A DNA stretch of 64,000 nucleotides from contig MQUF01000020.1 in NCBI GenBank assembly GCA_001914235.1, positions 1 to 64,000 of the forward strand. The letters are read 5' to 3'. The DNA comes from Desulfobulbaceae bacterium DB1. Lineage in GTDB: Bacteria; Desulfobacterota; Desulfobulbia; Desulfobulbales; SURF-16. The translations under genes were made by a program, and so were the position numbers. The notes under the pieces were generated by a model. It made no database searches. It had not been told where the DNA came from and saw only the letters and a list, made by a program, of their open reading frames with translations. Below, one piece after another: positions 17,628 to 26,239 of this stretch (the first letter of the stretch is position 1; every line of letters begins with the position of its first letter).

Positions 17628-19145
17628 TCATTCATCTTTTTTCAGATGAAAAGGGTCGCAACCGGTACCGATCAGTTTTTTGTCACAGACCACCCTGAAA
17701 GCCTGCACGACCTCGGGATCAAATTGCCTTCCGGAATTTTTTTCTATTTCCTCCAGGGCATTTTTCGCTGAAAGGGCTTTCCGGTAAGGGCGGTCAGTGG
17801 TCATGGCATCGAATGTGTCCGCGACGGAAATGATTTTCGCCATCATGGGGAGCGTATCCCCCTGCAGACCTTGGGGATAGCCCTGGCCGTCATGTCTTTC
17901 ATGATGATAGAGAATGGCGGGCAGGGCACATAATAAAAAATCGGCATCCTTGATAATTGCCGCACCTTTTTCGGTATGGTTCTTCATGAGGGTGCTTTCC
18001 TCTTCCGACAACGGCAAGGATTTGCAGAGAATATCATCGGGAATACCGATTTTGCCGATATCGTGCAGGGTGGCTCCCAGGGCAATTCCCTCGACAAACT
18101 CATCCCCGAAACCCATTTCCCTGGCGATCGCGGTCGCGTAATGGGCAACCCGCGCCGTGTGTCCTTTTGTATAAGGATCGCGTGCGTCAATGGCGGCAAC
18201 GAGTGATTTGATCGTTCCCTCGTAACCCTTTTTCAGGCGATCCGTCATGTCGTTGAAGGCCTGGGCTAATGATTCAAACTCGTCACCTGTTGAAAGATCG
18301 GCCTTGATGCTGTACTCGCCTGCGATCAGACTTTGGGCGACATGGTGCAGATGGCTGACGGGTCTTAACACCAGGCGGTTCAGGAAAAAATAAATCAAGG
18401 CGGAAACCAGGCAGACAATGCCGAACCATGCGGCGATCAGGTTGTATCTGTGTCGTTCGACGGATTCGATTGCCAGGGACATCGGGATGGTGACGGTTAA
18501 TGCGCCGCGTATGTCGCCGACAACGTAGTCCTGATTGCTATGGCATTCGAGGCAGGATTCTTCTACCTGCAGGGGGACGATGCGCCGGTAGACCCTGAAC
18601 CCGTTTTCATCTCCTTCGCCTGTCAGTCCGGATTTGACCTTGTCGTATCCCTGTTTCTGGAAAAAGAGCAGGGCGTCTCTTTCAAAAGGGGAGGGGGAGT
18701 TTGCCTGGTTTACCAGTTTGAGACTGGTGAGATGAAATTTGTACAATCCCTTGGTGGCGGCATAATCCGAAATTTCACGGGTGGCCATGGCCGGGTTGCG
18801 GAAATGATAGGTTTTCCCCGCTGTATCTTTTATATCGCTATCGGACAGGAATGGGCCGGCTTCAACGCCGGGGCGTTTTTCTACAAAAAGTCCTCCATGA
18901 TCGGCAATCCAGGTTCTGGTAATGATGATCTGCTGCAACAAGGCCTTTGACTGTTCATCCAGCTGGGCCATGATCCCTTGGGTTGTCTGTTGCAGCATCC
19001 AGTAAAAAACAACCGCCACAAAGAGCGTGACGACAGAGCCGATGGCGAGAATGAATTTTATTTTCAGTGTTTTCCGGTTTTTCATCGGCTGTTTGAAAAA
19101 AAGGTTCATCCGGAGCTGAATGCCGGCATTGACGGTTTCCTGCAT
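17628..19145 (-). CDS. c-haem Tll0287/DUF3365 sensor with HAMP and HD-GYP output
   Basis: 505 residues: TM1 (about 31-50), a periplasmic Tll0287-like domain with haem motif CLECH (198-202), TM2 (about 233-257), HAMP (about 258-310) and a full HD-GYP phosphodiesterase domain with HDIGKIG and HHERHDGQGYP. It probably links a haem-based redox or gas signal to c-di-GMP breakdown. It shares the sensory domain, but not the output, with the kinase at 10.3-12.2 kb. The ATG at 19145 lacks a good RBS; internal Met codons at residues 13 and 21 are alternatives. It lies immediately upstream of hcp on the same strand. Confidence 0.9.
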   Translation of the reverse strand: MQETVNAGIQLRMNLFFKQPMKNRKTLKIKFILAIGSVVTLFVAVVFYWMLQQTTQGIMAQLDEQSKALLQQIIITRTWIADHGGLFVEKRPGVEAGPFLSDSDIKDTAGKTYHFRNPAMATREISDYAATKGLYKFHLTSLKLVNQANSPSPFERDALLFFQKQGYDKVKSGLTGEGDENGFRVYRRIVPLQVEESCLECHSNQDYVVGDIRGALTVTIPMSLAIESVERHRYNLIAAWFGIVCLVSALIYFFLNRLVLRPVSHLHHVAQSLIAGEYSIKADLSTGDEFESLAQAFNDMTDRLKKGYEGTIKSLVAAIDARDPYTKGHTARVAHYATAIAREMGFGDEFVEGIALGATLHDIGKIGIPDDILCKSLPLSEEESTLMKNHTEKGAAIIKDADFLLCALPAILYHHERHDGQGYPQGLQGDTLPMMAKIISVADTFDAMTTDRPYRKALSAKNALEEIEKNSGRQFDPEVVQAFRVVCDKKLIGTGCDPFHLKKDE

Positions 19146-19373
19146 TGATGGTTTTTTGCTGAAAAGATGAAAAGAATGGAGGAACGGATACTTCAGATTA
19201 GTTTCAGGGTGCGGGGGGTGTCAAGGACTTTTACCGGCTTTTGCGGGCAATCGCGCGCCCTCCGGAAAGCCGGGGTTTTTCAGCACGGCGCGTGGCCGTT
19301 TTTTGTGAAAGAAAGAACGGTCTTGCAGATTGCTGCATTGCTTTCTCCCGAACCGGGAGGATGGTGATTACCG

Positions 19374-19775
19374 TCAGCAGCTGTCGTTCATATCCTCGCT
19401 GTTTAAGGCAAAACGGAAGAGGTAATCATTTAATTTGAGAAGCTGGTCCCCGCTTATCTGATTCCATGCACCGTCTTTGGCGCACTGGGGATATTTTTTG
19501 GTGAAAACCCGATTCCAGCCATTGGAGGATTTCGACTCACTGTGAAGAAAGGGCGCGCCCTTGTCGTTGTCACGGGTATGGCAGCTTTTGCAGACCTCCC
19601 GGAAGACTTTACCTCCTTCACCCCAAGGGCGGCTGTCCCATTCCAGGGGCCCGGAGTCTATGATCCTGCAAGTTTGGGTCGTTTCATCGAATCTGCTTTT
19701 CGGGCGGGCTTCCGCCTGCGTGGCAAAACCTGCCGCCATGATACATGCCGTTATCATCAGAATACGTTGATTCAT
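19374..19775 (-). CDS. Periplasmic monohaem c-type cytochrome
   Basis: 133 residues with a signal peptide (cleavage likely after AEA, about residue 23) and one CKSCH haem motif (62-66). Further Cys residues (36, 98, 133) could form a disulfide. Met107/Met129-type positions are not clearly an axial ligand. The length and single haem fit a small class I-like cytochrome or a sensor partner rather than a multihaem SRB cytochrome. It is encoded upstream of the c-haem HD-GYP gene on the same strand, with a 228-base gap in which I see no other gene. Confidence 0.75.
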   Translation of the reverse strand: MNQRILMITACIMAAGFATQAEARPKSRFDETTQTCRIIDSGPLEWDSRPWGEGGKVFREVCKSCHTRDNDKGAPFLHSESKSSNGWNRVFTKKYPQCAKDGAWNQISGDQLLKLNDYLFRFALNSEDMNDSC

Positions 19776-20035
19776 GATTTCTCCTTGGTGAGTGGTTCAA
19801 AACAGCCGGTAAATTAATGCTGATCCCTTTTTATTACGACCATGGAAGAGATGATATGTTCCCTGACGCTGGATTTTGCCGCAGAATTGCATTGCCGGAT
19901 ATTGCAGACTCTTCTTGATTGCGGTGAAGAAGAGTCGGTAAATCCAGGGGAAAAGCGCTGGGGTGACGGGCGCACGACGACAAAACAACGGTGTCGTCTT
20001 CCTGCCATGAGTAAATATGAGGCCGGGGCCGGTGA

Positions 20036-20605
20036 TCAGTTCTTCTGTTGTGAACCGGCAGGCCGGGGAAGATAACCTGACAGCATCTGCCGGGCGCCCT
20101 GGGAATTCCAGTCCCGGGGCCCGATGTGCTTTTCACGCAGAATGCCCTGCGTGTCGATGATAAAGGTTTCCGGTACGCCGGTGATGCCGTATGCCGCGGC
20201 AACCTTCGATTCAGGGTCAAGGAGAATGGGAAAGGTGTAGCCTCTTTTCAGGGCAAGGTTCTGGGCGAAATCCGCGCGATCGTTGTTCAGTATGGTCAGC
20301 ATCTGAAAAGGCGCCTGCCGCATGCCCTGGTGCAGGCCTTCCATGGATGGCAGTTCCTCCTGGCAGGGAGGGCACCATGTTGCCCAGAAGTTGACCAAGA
20401 CAACTTTGCCGCGCAGATCCGTAAGATTCCATGTTTTGCCCTGGACGTCCTTCAAGGTGAAATCCGGAGCCGGTTGGTTGACGGTGGCGATGGCCGCGGG
20501 TGCCTGTTTAGTGTCCTGCCGGTCCTGACCGCAGCCGGCAAGGATAATGGTTGCAGCAAGGATTGCCGGCATGAACAAACGAAGGAATTGTGTGGGTACT
20601 TTCAT
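20036..20605 (-). CDS. TlpA/ResA-like thiol-disulfide oxidoreductase, lipoprotein
   Basis: 189 residues. A lipoprotein signal ends in ILAGC (Cys25), followed by a thioredoxin-fold domain with the active site WATWCPPC and the family insert near NNDRADFAQNLALKRGY, then a cis-Pro loop GVPETF. Such proteins keep apocytochrome c cysteines reduced outside the membrane, which fits a genome using CcsA. I use the ATG at 20605 because the upstream GTG lies within the AAAGGTG ribosome binding site. The 260 bases downstream, to the cytochrome gene, hold no gene I can support. Confidence 0.87.
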   Translation of the reverse strand: MKVPTQFLRLFMPAILAATIILAGCGQDRQDTKQAPAAIATVNQPAPDFTLKDVQGKTWNLTDLRGKVVLVNFWATWCPPCQEELPSMEGLHQGMRQAPFQMLTILNNDRADFAQNLALKRGYTFPILLDPESKVAAAYGITGVPETFIIDTQGILREKHIGPRDWNSQGARQMLSGYLPRPAGSQQKN

Positions 20606-20660
20606 ACGGATTTTCACCTTTCAGGACGTTGACGAAAAATGGTAGTTCTGTAAATAAAAT

Positions 20661-21365
20661 TTAACGAGGGAAAGCACCGTTATTGATATCGACGCAGGTG
20701 CCGTTGATGTATGGCGGGCAGTCTGTCGCCAGCCAGAAAATGGTGTCGGCGACCTCCGAGGGATAGGCAAATCGCCCGCTATAAACCAGTTTCTTGATAT
20801 CCTTTTTACGCTGTTCCGGGATGATGTCAAGCATGGCGGTTTCCACCGGACCCGCAGCCACCGCGTTGATGACGATTCCCCGTGGTCCGAGAATCTTGGC
20901 AAAGCTTTTTGTCATGTTGATGACCCCGGCCTTGGTGATGCCGTACCAGACATCCGGATGACCGATCTGACCGGCAATGGATGCATTGTTGACAATCCTG
21001 CCTTCACCCTTGGCCGTCATTGCCTTTGATGTTTCCCGGATCAGGGCCACCGGGGCCTCGATGTTTATTTTCAGGATTTCATCCACCTTGTCCCTGGGGT
21101 ACTGATCAAAGGTCAGGGCATGCATGATGCCCGCGTTGTTTATCAGGATATCGACGGGGCCGATTTCAGCAATCAACCGGGGAATTTCGTCGATATTCCG
21201 GAGATCAAAGGATATTGTCTCCATGTTTTCCTGATCAGCAAGGGGAAAACCGGTAAAATCCCGCGCCGCCACGATGACATGATAATCTTTCTCAAGGAAT
21301 TTTTGCGCGGTGTGCAGGCCTATTCCCTTGTTGCCGCCGGTTATCAGGACCTTTTTTTTCTTCAT
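20661..21365 (-). CDS. SDR-family NAD(P)-dependent oxidoreductase
   Basis: 234 residues, classical short-chain dehydrogenase: cofactor loop TGGNKGIG, NNAG at about 88-91, catalytic Ser in NNASIAG and the YGITK Tyr/Lys pair (about 149-153). It is similar to 3-oxoacyl-ACP reductase-like SDRs, but the substrate is unknown. I start at the ATG preceded by AAGGAG eight bases upstream; the frame is open further but without a ribosome site. It lies 55 bases from the lipoprotein gene downstream and is separate from tpx. Confidence 0.88.
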   Translation of the reverse strand: MKKKKVLITGGNKGIGLHTAQKFLEKDYHVIVAARDFTGFPLADQENMETISFDLRNIDEIPRLIAEIGPVDILINNAGIMHALTFDQYPRDKVDEILKINIEAPVALIRETSKAMTAKGEGRIVNNASIAGQIGHPDVWYGITKAGVINMTKSFAKILGPRGIVINAVAAGPVETAMLDIIPEQRKKDIKKLVYSGRFAYPSEVADTIFWLATDCPPYINGTCVDINNGAFPR

Positions 21366-21461
21366 GAATCTCCTTAAAAGCCTGTTGTGCTGCGCCGGGG
21401 ATCGGGCAATTTTTCGGTGCATTGCCCGTCATGATCGAGGAGCGGCAACCGTCTCAGGCTG

Positions 21462-21971
21462 TCATGGAAGAGTGTTCAGGGCGCTCAAGGCCGCGTCGTA
21501 ATCAGGCTCCTGGACAATCTCCGGCACCTGTTGACAATAACCGACCCGGCCTGATTTGTCTATGATGACAATGGCTCGCGCCAGCAGGCCGCGAATCGGG
21601 CCGCTGGTGATCAATACCCCGTAATCCTTGCCGAAATCAGGTGAACGGAACACAGAAAGAGGAATGACGTTTTTAATCCCCTCGACTTCACAGAAACGCT
21701 GGTGGGCAAAGGGCAGGTCGGCTGAAATGCAGAGCACCACGGCATCTTTGGCGTCAGCGGCATCCTTGTTGAATTTACGGACGGATGCGGCGCAAACCGA
21801 GGTGTCGATACTGGGAAAAATGTTCAAGATAACTTTTTTGCCGGTAAAATCCTGGAGGGAACAATCGGACAAATCGGTCTTGGTCAAGGTGAAAGAGGGG
21901 GCCTTGCTGTTGAGAGAAGGCAGTGCGCCGATCGTCTCGATCTCGTTTCCCTGTAATGTGATGCGTGCCAT
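21462..21971 (-). CDS. tpx: Thiol peroxidase (atypical 2-Cys peroxiredoxin)
   Basis: 169 residues, the standard Tpx length. Peroxidatic Cys60 lies in PSIDTSVCAASVRKFN and resolving Cys94 in FAHQRFCE. It reduces H2O2 and lipid hydroperoxides with thioredoxin. Start ATG has an AGGAGG-like site (CAAAGGAGGAATAAA upstream). It is a single gene, separated by 20 bases from the MgtC gene on the same strand, so it may be co-transcribed with it. Confidence 0.96.
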   Translation of the reverse strand: MARITLQGNEIETIGALPSLNSKAPSFTLTKTDLSDCSLQDFTGKKVILNIFPSIDTSVCAASVRKFNKDAADAKDAVVLCISADLPFAHQRFCEVEGIKNVIPLSVFRSPDFGKDYGVLITSGPIRGLLARAIVIIDKSGRVGYCQQVPEIVQEPDYDAALSALNTLP

Positions 21972-21991
21972 TTTATTCCTCCTTTGTTGGG

Positions 21992-22468
21992 TTATTTCTT
22001 GTGGTCTTTTTGTTTTTTCTGTTTTTCAAACGGGGCATGCACCCCTTGCCGCAGGCTTTGCATTCGGGTTTCAAGAAAGGTGATGCCGCTCAGAAGAGCC
22101 ACGGTGATGAACGTCACCACCAGGGCCTCCGGGTATTTTTCAAAACCGATCAAAGAGCCGGTGGCGGCAAGGACCCAGACAACGGCAGCCGAAGTGACGC
22201 CGAGGACAATTCCCTCGCGGGAAAGGATGACACCGGCGCCGAGAAAGCCGATTCCGGTAACAACTTGTCCGAGGACGCGGGTCATGTCCGAATTGTCGTT
22301 GGTAAACTCCACGCCGAGGGAAATAAAGAGCGCGGTGCCGAGGCAGATCAGGATACTGGTTCTGATACCCGCCGGTTTCCCCCGCAGTTGCCTTTCAAAG
22401 CCGACAATGGAACCGCAAAGGATGGCGGTGCCGATGCACTTCCAGAAGTGTGTGGTGAAGATGTCCAT
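21992..22468 (-). CDS. MgtC/SapB-family membrane protein
   Basis: 158 residues with four to five TM helices. It has the MgtC hallmarks GSIVGFERQLRGKPAGIRT near the N-terminus and GIGFLGAGVILSREG in the middle. It lacks the C-terminal ACT-like domain of Salmonella MgtC. Members are linked to growth in low Mg2+, membrane potential or F-ATPase control. It starts one base after the stop of the antiporter remnant, so it is translationally coupled to it. Confidence 0.88.
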   Translation of the reverse strand: MDIFTTHFWKCIGTAILCGSIVGFERQLRGKPAGIRTSILICLGTALFISLGVEFTNDNSDMTRVLGQVVTGIGFLGAGVILSREGIVLGVTSAAVVWVLAATGSLIGFEKYPEALVVTFITVALLSGITFLETRMQSLRQGVHAPFEKQKKQKDHKK

Positions 22469-22469
22469 G

Positions 22470-22910
22470 TCACATCGTCTTCTTCATTTCCTCAGGGGTG
22501 GCGCCGTTGCCTGGCATCATGGCAATCAGCGTCCAGCCGGGCCGGGGTTTTATTTTGTGATCCGTGGTAAAAATTTCCAGATTGCCGTTCGGTTGAACGG
22601 CAAATAACGGGATCAATCGCGATTCGTACTTTTCAATCAGTTTCTCATAGGTGAACTGTTCCGTCAAGGGAGTGTTATGGATTTTCCATCCTTTTGTCAG
22701 GTTGGCGGCGAGATCGGAAAAGGTGATGTCTTTGCCGAAAAGCGCGTCCGAATCCGGGAATCCGGCCACCGGTCCCGCGGCGATGCCGGTGAAAAGGAGG
22801 AAAAGAATGGCGGGCAGTTTGACCCTCCAGGCGATCCACTGACAGATGATGCCTGCAAAGATAACACATGCCGGGATGAAAACTTTATCAGTGAGCAGGG
22901 GCGCGGTCAT
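22470..22910 (-). pseudogene. Internally deleted CPA1-type Na+/H+ antiporter remnant
   Basis: 146 residues in one uninterrupted frame. Residues 1 to about 65 match the start of CPA1/NhaP-like antiporters (WRVKLPAILFLLFTGIAAGP, then a DSDALFGKDITFSDLA loop). Residues about 70-146 match the soluble C-terminal domain (LTEQFTYEKLIEKYESRLIP and KPRPGWTLIAMM). All the transport core in between, normally around 400 residues, is missing, in frame. The gene overlaps the CDF gene by ATGA and abuts mgtC, so it is still in a translated operon. It cannot be a functional antiporter; a residual role of the fused product is possible but unproven. Confidence 0.65.
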
Positions 22911-23857
22911 TTATTCACCCTCTTGCCGGGATTTTCATCATTTTCGCGACAGCAAGAACGATCCAGGTGGATGTCATCCCAGGCGGCGGGATCGGTCAAT
23001 GGTTCGAGATGGGTAAAGACGGTGACATTCGGCAGGGCCTGACGTATTTTTTCCTCGATTTCCTCCAGCAGTTGATGTCCTTGCAGCACGGTCCACTCCG
23101 CCGGGGTGAGAACATGAAAAGAAACAAATTTGTGCGAACCTGCCTGGCGGGTGCGCAGGGCATGGTAGTCGATTCCGGATGCGCGGTAATCATCCAGGAT
23201 AGCCCGGATGCTCTGCCTGTCTTCCGGCGGCAGGGCGGTATCCATTAAGCCGAGAATGGAGTTTTTGATTATTTTAAATCCGGTGCGGACAATGTTTGCG
23301 GCAACGAAAAGGGCAACCAGCGGGTCGAGCCGGTTCCAGCCGGTCAGGGAAACGGCTCCGACTCCGGCCAGCACTCCCACCGATGTCCAGACATCGGTGA
23401 GGAGATGATGGGCGTTTGACTCCAGTGCGACGGAATGGAATTTCCTGCCTGCTTTGATCAGAACGAGGGCGACCACCAGATTGATCAGCGAGGCGACAAA
23501 GGAGACAGCAAGGCCGAGGCCGATTTTTTCCAGGGGGACCGGATAAAGAAGCCGTTGCGCCGCAGCCAGTGCTATGCTGCCCGCAGCGATGATTATCAAG
23601 CCGCCTTCAACACCGCTTGAAAAATATTCAGCCTTGGTATGTCCGTAGGCGTGGTTGTCGTCCGCCGGCAGAGCGGCTATTTTCAACATGACCAGGGCAA
23701 GGACGGCACCGATCAGGTTGACGATTGATTCAAGGGAGTCGGAGAGGAGACCGACCGAGCCGGTCAGCAGATAGGCAAACGTTTTCAGGCCGATGGTGGA
23801 CAGGGCTGCGCCGATGGAAAGCCACGCGAATTTTGTCAGGCACGTTGATTGGCTCAT
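22907..23857 (-). CDS. Cation diffusion facilitator (CDF) family transporter
   Basis: 316 residues with six TM helices and a cytoplasmic C-terminal domain (about 210-300). TM2 has SDSLESIVN and TM5 has HHLLTDVWTS, the CDF metal site (D/S-x-x-x-D and H-x-x-x-D). It exports Zn2+, Fe2+, Mn2+ or similar by H+ antiport. The C-terminal tail is Cys-rich (RSCCREN). I use the ATG at 23857 (MSQSTCLTKFAW); the frame runs further upstream over the CAP gene. It overlaps the antiporter remnant by four bases. Confidence 0.9.
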   Translation of the reverse strand: MSQSTCLTKFAWLSIGAALSTIGLKTFAYLLTGSVGLLSDSLESIVNLIGAVLALVMLKIAALPADDNHAYGHTKAEYFSSGVEGGLIIIAAGSIALAAAQRLLYPVPLEKIGLGLAVSFVASLINLVVALVLIKAGRKFHSVALESNAHHLLTDVWTSVGVLAGVGAVSLTGWNRLDPLVALFVAANIVRTGFKIIKNSILGLMDTALPPEDRQSIRAILDDYRASGIDYHALRTRQAGSHKFVSFHVLTPAEWTVLQGHQLLEEIEEKIRQALPNVTVFTHLEPLTDPAAWDDIHLDRSCCRENDENPGKRVNK

Positions 23858-23864
23858 GGCCGGT

Positions 23865-24428
23865 TCAATACGGTCTTTGCCCGATGATGTTGCCCGTCGG
23901 GGAATAAATACAAAGCCAGACCTGAGATTTGTCGGTGCAGACGGCCTTTGCGCAACCGACTTCGGTGGTGTTTTTCCAGACAATCTGGGTGTAATGGCCA
24001 CAGGTTTTACCCAGCGGAGCCCGGCAGGAGTTGGTTTCGGCGGAGTACCACTTTTTTTCACTCCCCCACGCCTCAACCACATACTGCTCGGAAACATTCT
24101 GCACGGAATTATGCCACCGCCACTGACCAAGCGCATTTTTTTCCGTCGCGGTCTGCAGGGGGCTGGCCCAATAGAGATTTTCGCCCGGTCCGTTGTGGCT
24201 CATTTTACATCCGTTTTCCCGCATCGTTTTAATATGCCGTGCGGCTTGTCGCGCCAGTTGATCAGACCATTTCATTTCCGGGGACCCGACCTGTTTTCTC
24301 AAGAGATTGTGGGCACGAACAATGGCTTCGGGCTGAATCGCGTTTCCTTGGGAAAAAGCGGGCAAGGGGGAAAGAAAGCCGATCATCAGAAAAAAATAAG
24401 CGGAAAGGGGAAGTGATTGGGGCGGCAC
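23865..24428 (-). CDS. Secreted CAP-domain (SCP/PR-1-like) protein
   Basis: 187 residues with a signal peptide (cleavage around PAFSQ, residue 27) followed by one CAP domain. It shows the AHNLLRKQVGSPEMKWSDQL opening, the MSHNGPGENLYW loop and the C-terminal signature GHYTQIVWKNTTEVGCAKA with paired cysteines. Eukaryote-like PR-1 proteins are found sporadically in Bacteria, and their biochemical role is unclear. GTG start with GGAG upstream. It sits seven bases before the CDF gene and may head that operon. Confidence 0.88.
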   Translation of the reverse strand: MPPQSLPLSAYFFLMIGFLSPLPAFSQGNAIQPEAIVRAHNLLRKQVGSPEMKWSDQLARQAARHIKTMRENGCKMSHNGPGENLYWASPLQTATEKNALGQWRWHNSVQNVSEQYVVEAWGSEKKWYSAETNSCRAPLGKTCGHYTQIVWKNTTEVGCAKAVCTDKSQVWLCIYSPTGNIIGQRPY

Positions 24429-24641
24429 TTTTTTCTCCGTAAGAATCAGAGGAAAAAAATGGTTTTATAACCATGTTGATAACAAAGCAACAGTTGCTTC
24501 CCTTTCACATAGCATCAATTGGTTTTCTTTGCCACAGGAAATATATGATGACGGCTTTTCAGCAATGTCCGGTTGGCGATGATGGTTGTCGGTTTCCGGA
24601 TCACGCGGCAGAACATGCGCCACGGTATTGAATGACCGTGA

Positions 24642-25748
24642 TCAGTTCCGGCTTTCTGTTTTTGCCAGTTCTCCCAGCATCAGGGGAAGATGTATCTCCA
24701 GGATGTTTCCGCCCCCCGGCTTTTCCGAGAGCCTGAATATCCCGTTGTGCTCCTCGATCACCAGGCGAACATAGGACAGTTCCATCCTGGTTTTGTCCCG
24801 ATGTTGACTGGAAGCGGATTCCTCGGATTGATCAAACTCTTCCCACGTCAGGCGGGGACCGTTATACGTAATGAATGCCTGCAGGAATCTTCCTTCCGCC
24901 ATTGTCGTCAATGTGACGGCATCCCCGCTTTTGCTGACGTCGACACCATATCTGACAATATTGATGAACGCCTGTTTGATGAGGTGTTTGGCGCCTTGGA
25001 AACGCAACGGCCCCGGTGTCGGAAAAAAATGCAGCATCACGCCTTTTTCTTCGGCTTCGACGGCCACGATATCCAGCGTTTCCCGAATGAGATCGTTCAG
25101 GTCGTTGATAAAGAATTTTTTCTCCCGTTGCGGCAGGATATCGTCGAATTTGCCGACGAGCTCTTCCAGTTTTTCCGCCTGTTCCAGCACTCTTTTCATG
25201 TGTTCTTTGTCCGGGTGATCTTTCGCTGTTCTGTTGAACATTCTCCGGGTCAGGCCGCCGATAACCATGGCCGGATTCCGCACCTGATGGTCCATGCGCA
25301 GCGCCATCTGGACCCGGGTCCGTTCCGCCACGATTTCTTCCATCTCCCGGTTGAGTTGCAGGAGCTGCCGTCCTATCCGTGAAATTCTGTCCCGGTCCCG
25401 GGCCATGAGGTTCATGATGATTTCGGTGCGCCTGAAGTAGAGCGTGACGGATGCGATGACGATAAAGGTAATGCTGTTGATCGATCCGCTGATCGGAGAA
25501 ATTGCGGGCCACAACGCGCTTTTGCCGGAAAAGAAAAGAAGGTGTTTCAGGATATGACCCAGGGAGCGGGAGGCGGAAAAAGCAAATATGGCCGCTGAAA
25601 ACCAGATGAGATAGTTGGCGAGAGGTGTTTCAGGGGCGCGTTGGTTTATTTTCCGGCTTGTTTGAAAGCAAAGCAGTGAAAAAATGATCATGCCGATGGA
25701 TCCCAGCAGATCAATTATCCAGACGGGATAGAGGGACCAGGTTGTCAT
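24642..25748 (-). CDS. Membrane sensor histidine kinase, copy 1 (SR-xx-GHI type)
   Basis: 368 residues. The N-terminal membrane domain (1-110, four helices) carries SRSLGHI (60-66) and SPISGSIN (84-91). A coiled coil leads to a HisKA-like helix (MDHQVRNPAMVIGG, His154 as likely phosphoacceptor) and a divergent HATPase_c with weak G boxes (KPGGGNILEIHLPL). It lacks PAS and receiver domains. The membrane domain aligns without gaps with the kinase at 38.1-39.7 kb. Translation is coupled to the preceding membrane-protein gene by a four-base overlap. It is the last gene of a five-gene operon with an NtrC-type regulator, its likely partner. Ligand unknown. Confidence 0.85.
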   Translation of the reverse strand: MTTWSLYPVWIIDLLGSIGMIIFSLLCFQTSRKINQRAPETPLANYLIWFSAAIFAFSASRSLGHILKHLLFFSGKSALWPAISPISGSINSITFIVIASVTLYFRRTEIIMNLMARDRDRISRIGRQLLQLNREMEEIVAERTRVQMALRMDHQVRNPAMVIGGLTRRMFNRTAKDHPDKEHMKRVLEQAEKLEELVGKFDDILPQREKKFFINDLNDLIRETLDIVAVEAEEKGVMLHFFPTPGPLRFQGAKHLIKQAFINIVRYGVDVSKSGDAVTLTTMAEGRFLQAFITYNGPRLTWEEFDQSEESASSQHRDKTRMELSYVRLVIEEHNGIFRLSEKPGGGNILEIHLPLMLGELAKTESRN

Positions 25749-26239
25749 GGCTGCCGCCCTTTTGGTCCGGGATTTTTTCCGGGCAATTCATTGAGGATTG
25801 CCTTGAGCGCCAGATAAAAACAGATAACCGCCGGAAGACAGAGAAGGTGATCCATCTTGAGAAAAAAATAAACGATTTCGCGCCATGAGGAAATGACAAG
25901 GCGGGGAGACAAGGGCGTTGGTGCAAAGGTGAAATTCTCAGGCGGGACGAGATATTCAATGATATGACCGCAGAATGCCCAGACATTCCAGATGACGAGC
26001 AGCAGGGCGCCCCAGAAGAAAAATTGCCACGGTTTTCTGGTTGACAGGGTGGAACGATGGATGTTCAGCGCAAAAATAACCATGGAAAGGGCGAAGAAAA
26101 CATGGGCGCCTTGATGGACATAAATTCCCTCTCGCCCAAGATGGGTCTGGATGGCAAGGGCGGGCTGGGGCCAGAGCAGGAAGAGCCCGGTCAGCAGGGC
26201 AAACGGTTTCAGTGAAAATGGGAAAAGGGCGCTTGTCAT
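25745..26239 (-). CDS. His-rich four-helix membrane protein, copy 1 (kinase partner)
   Basis: 164 residues, unnamed family. A signal-like first helix ends in PALAIQTH, followed by three further TM segments. Five histidines (33, 42, 46, 92, 131) are all shared with the second copy at 39.7-40.1 kb. They fall in EGIYVHQGAHVFF, AFCGHI and LKMDHLL. Such paired intramembrane histidines could ligate haem b or a metal, or form a quinone site, but nothing here proves it. It overlaps the regulator gene upstream and the kinase gene downstream by four bases each. Together with the kinase it looks like one sensor unit. Confidence 0.75.
   Translation of the reverse strand: MTSALFPFSLKPFALLTGLFLLWPQPALAIQTHLGREGIYVHQGAHVFFALSMVIFALNIHRSTLSTRKPWQFFFWGALLLVIWNVWAFCGHIIEYLVPPENFTFAPTPLSPRLVISSWREIVYFFLKMDHLLCLPAVICFYLALKAILNELPGKNPGPKGRQP

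Noticed and set aside
19842-20075. 77-codon open frame on the plus strand
   Set aside because: Runs antisense into the TlpA-like gene; no RBS and no similarity I recognise.
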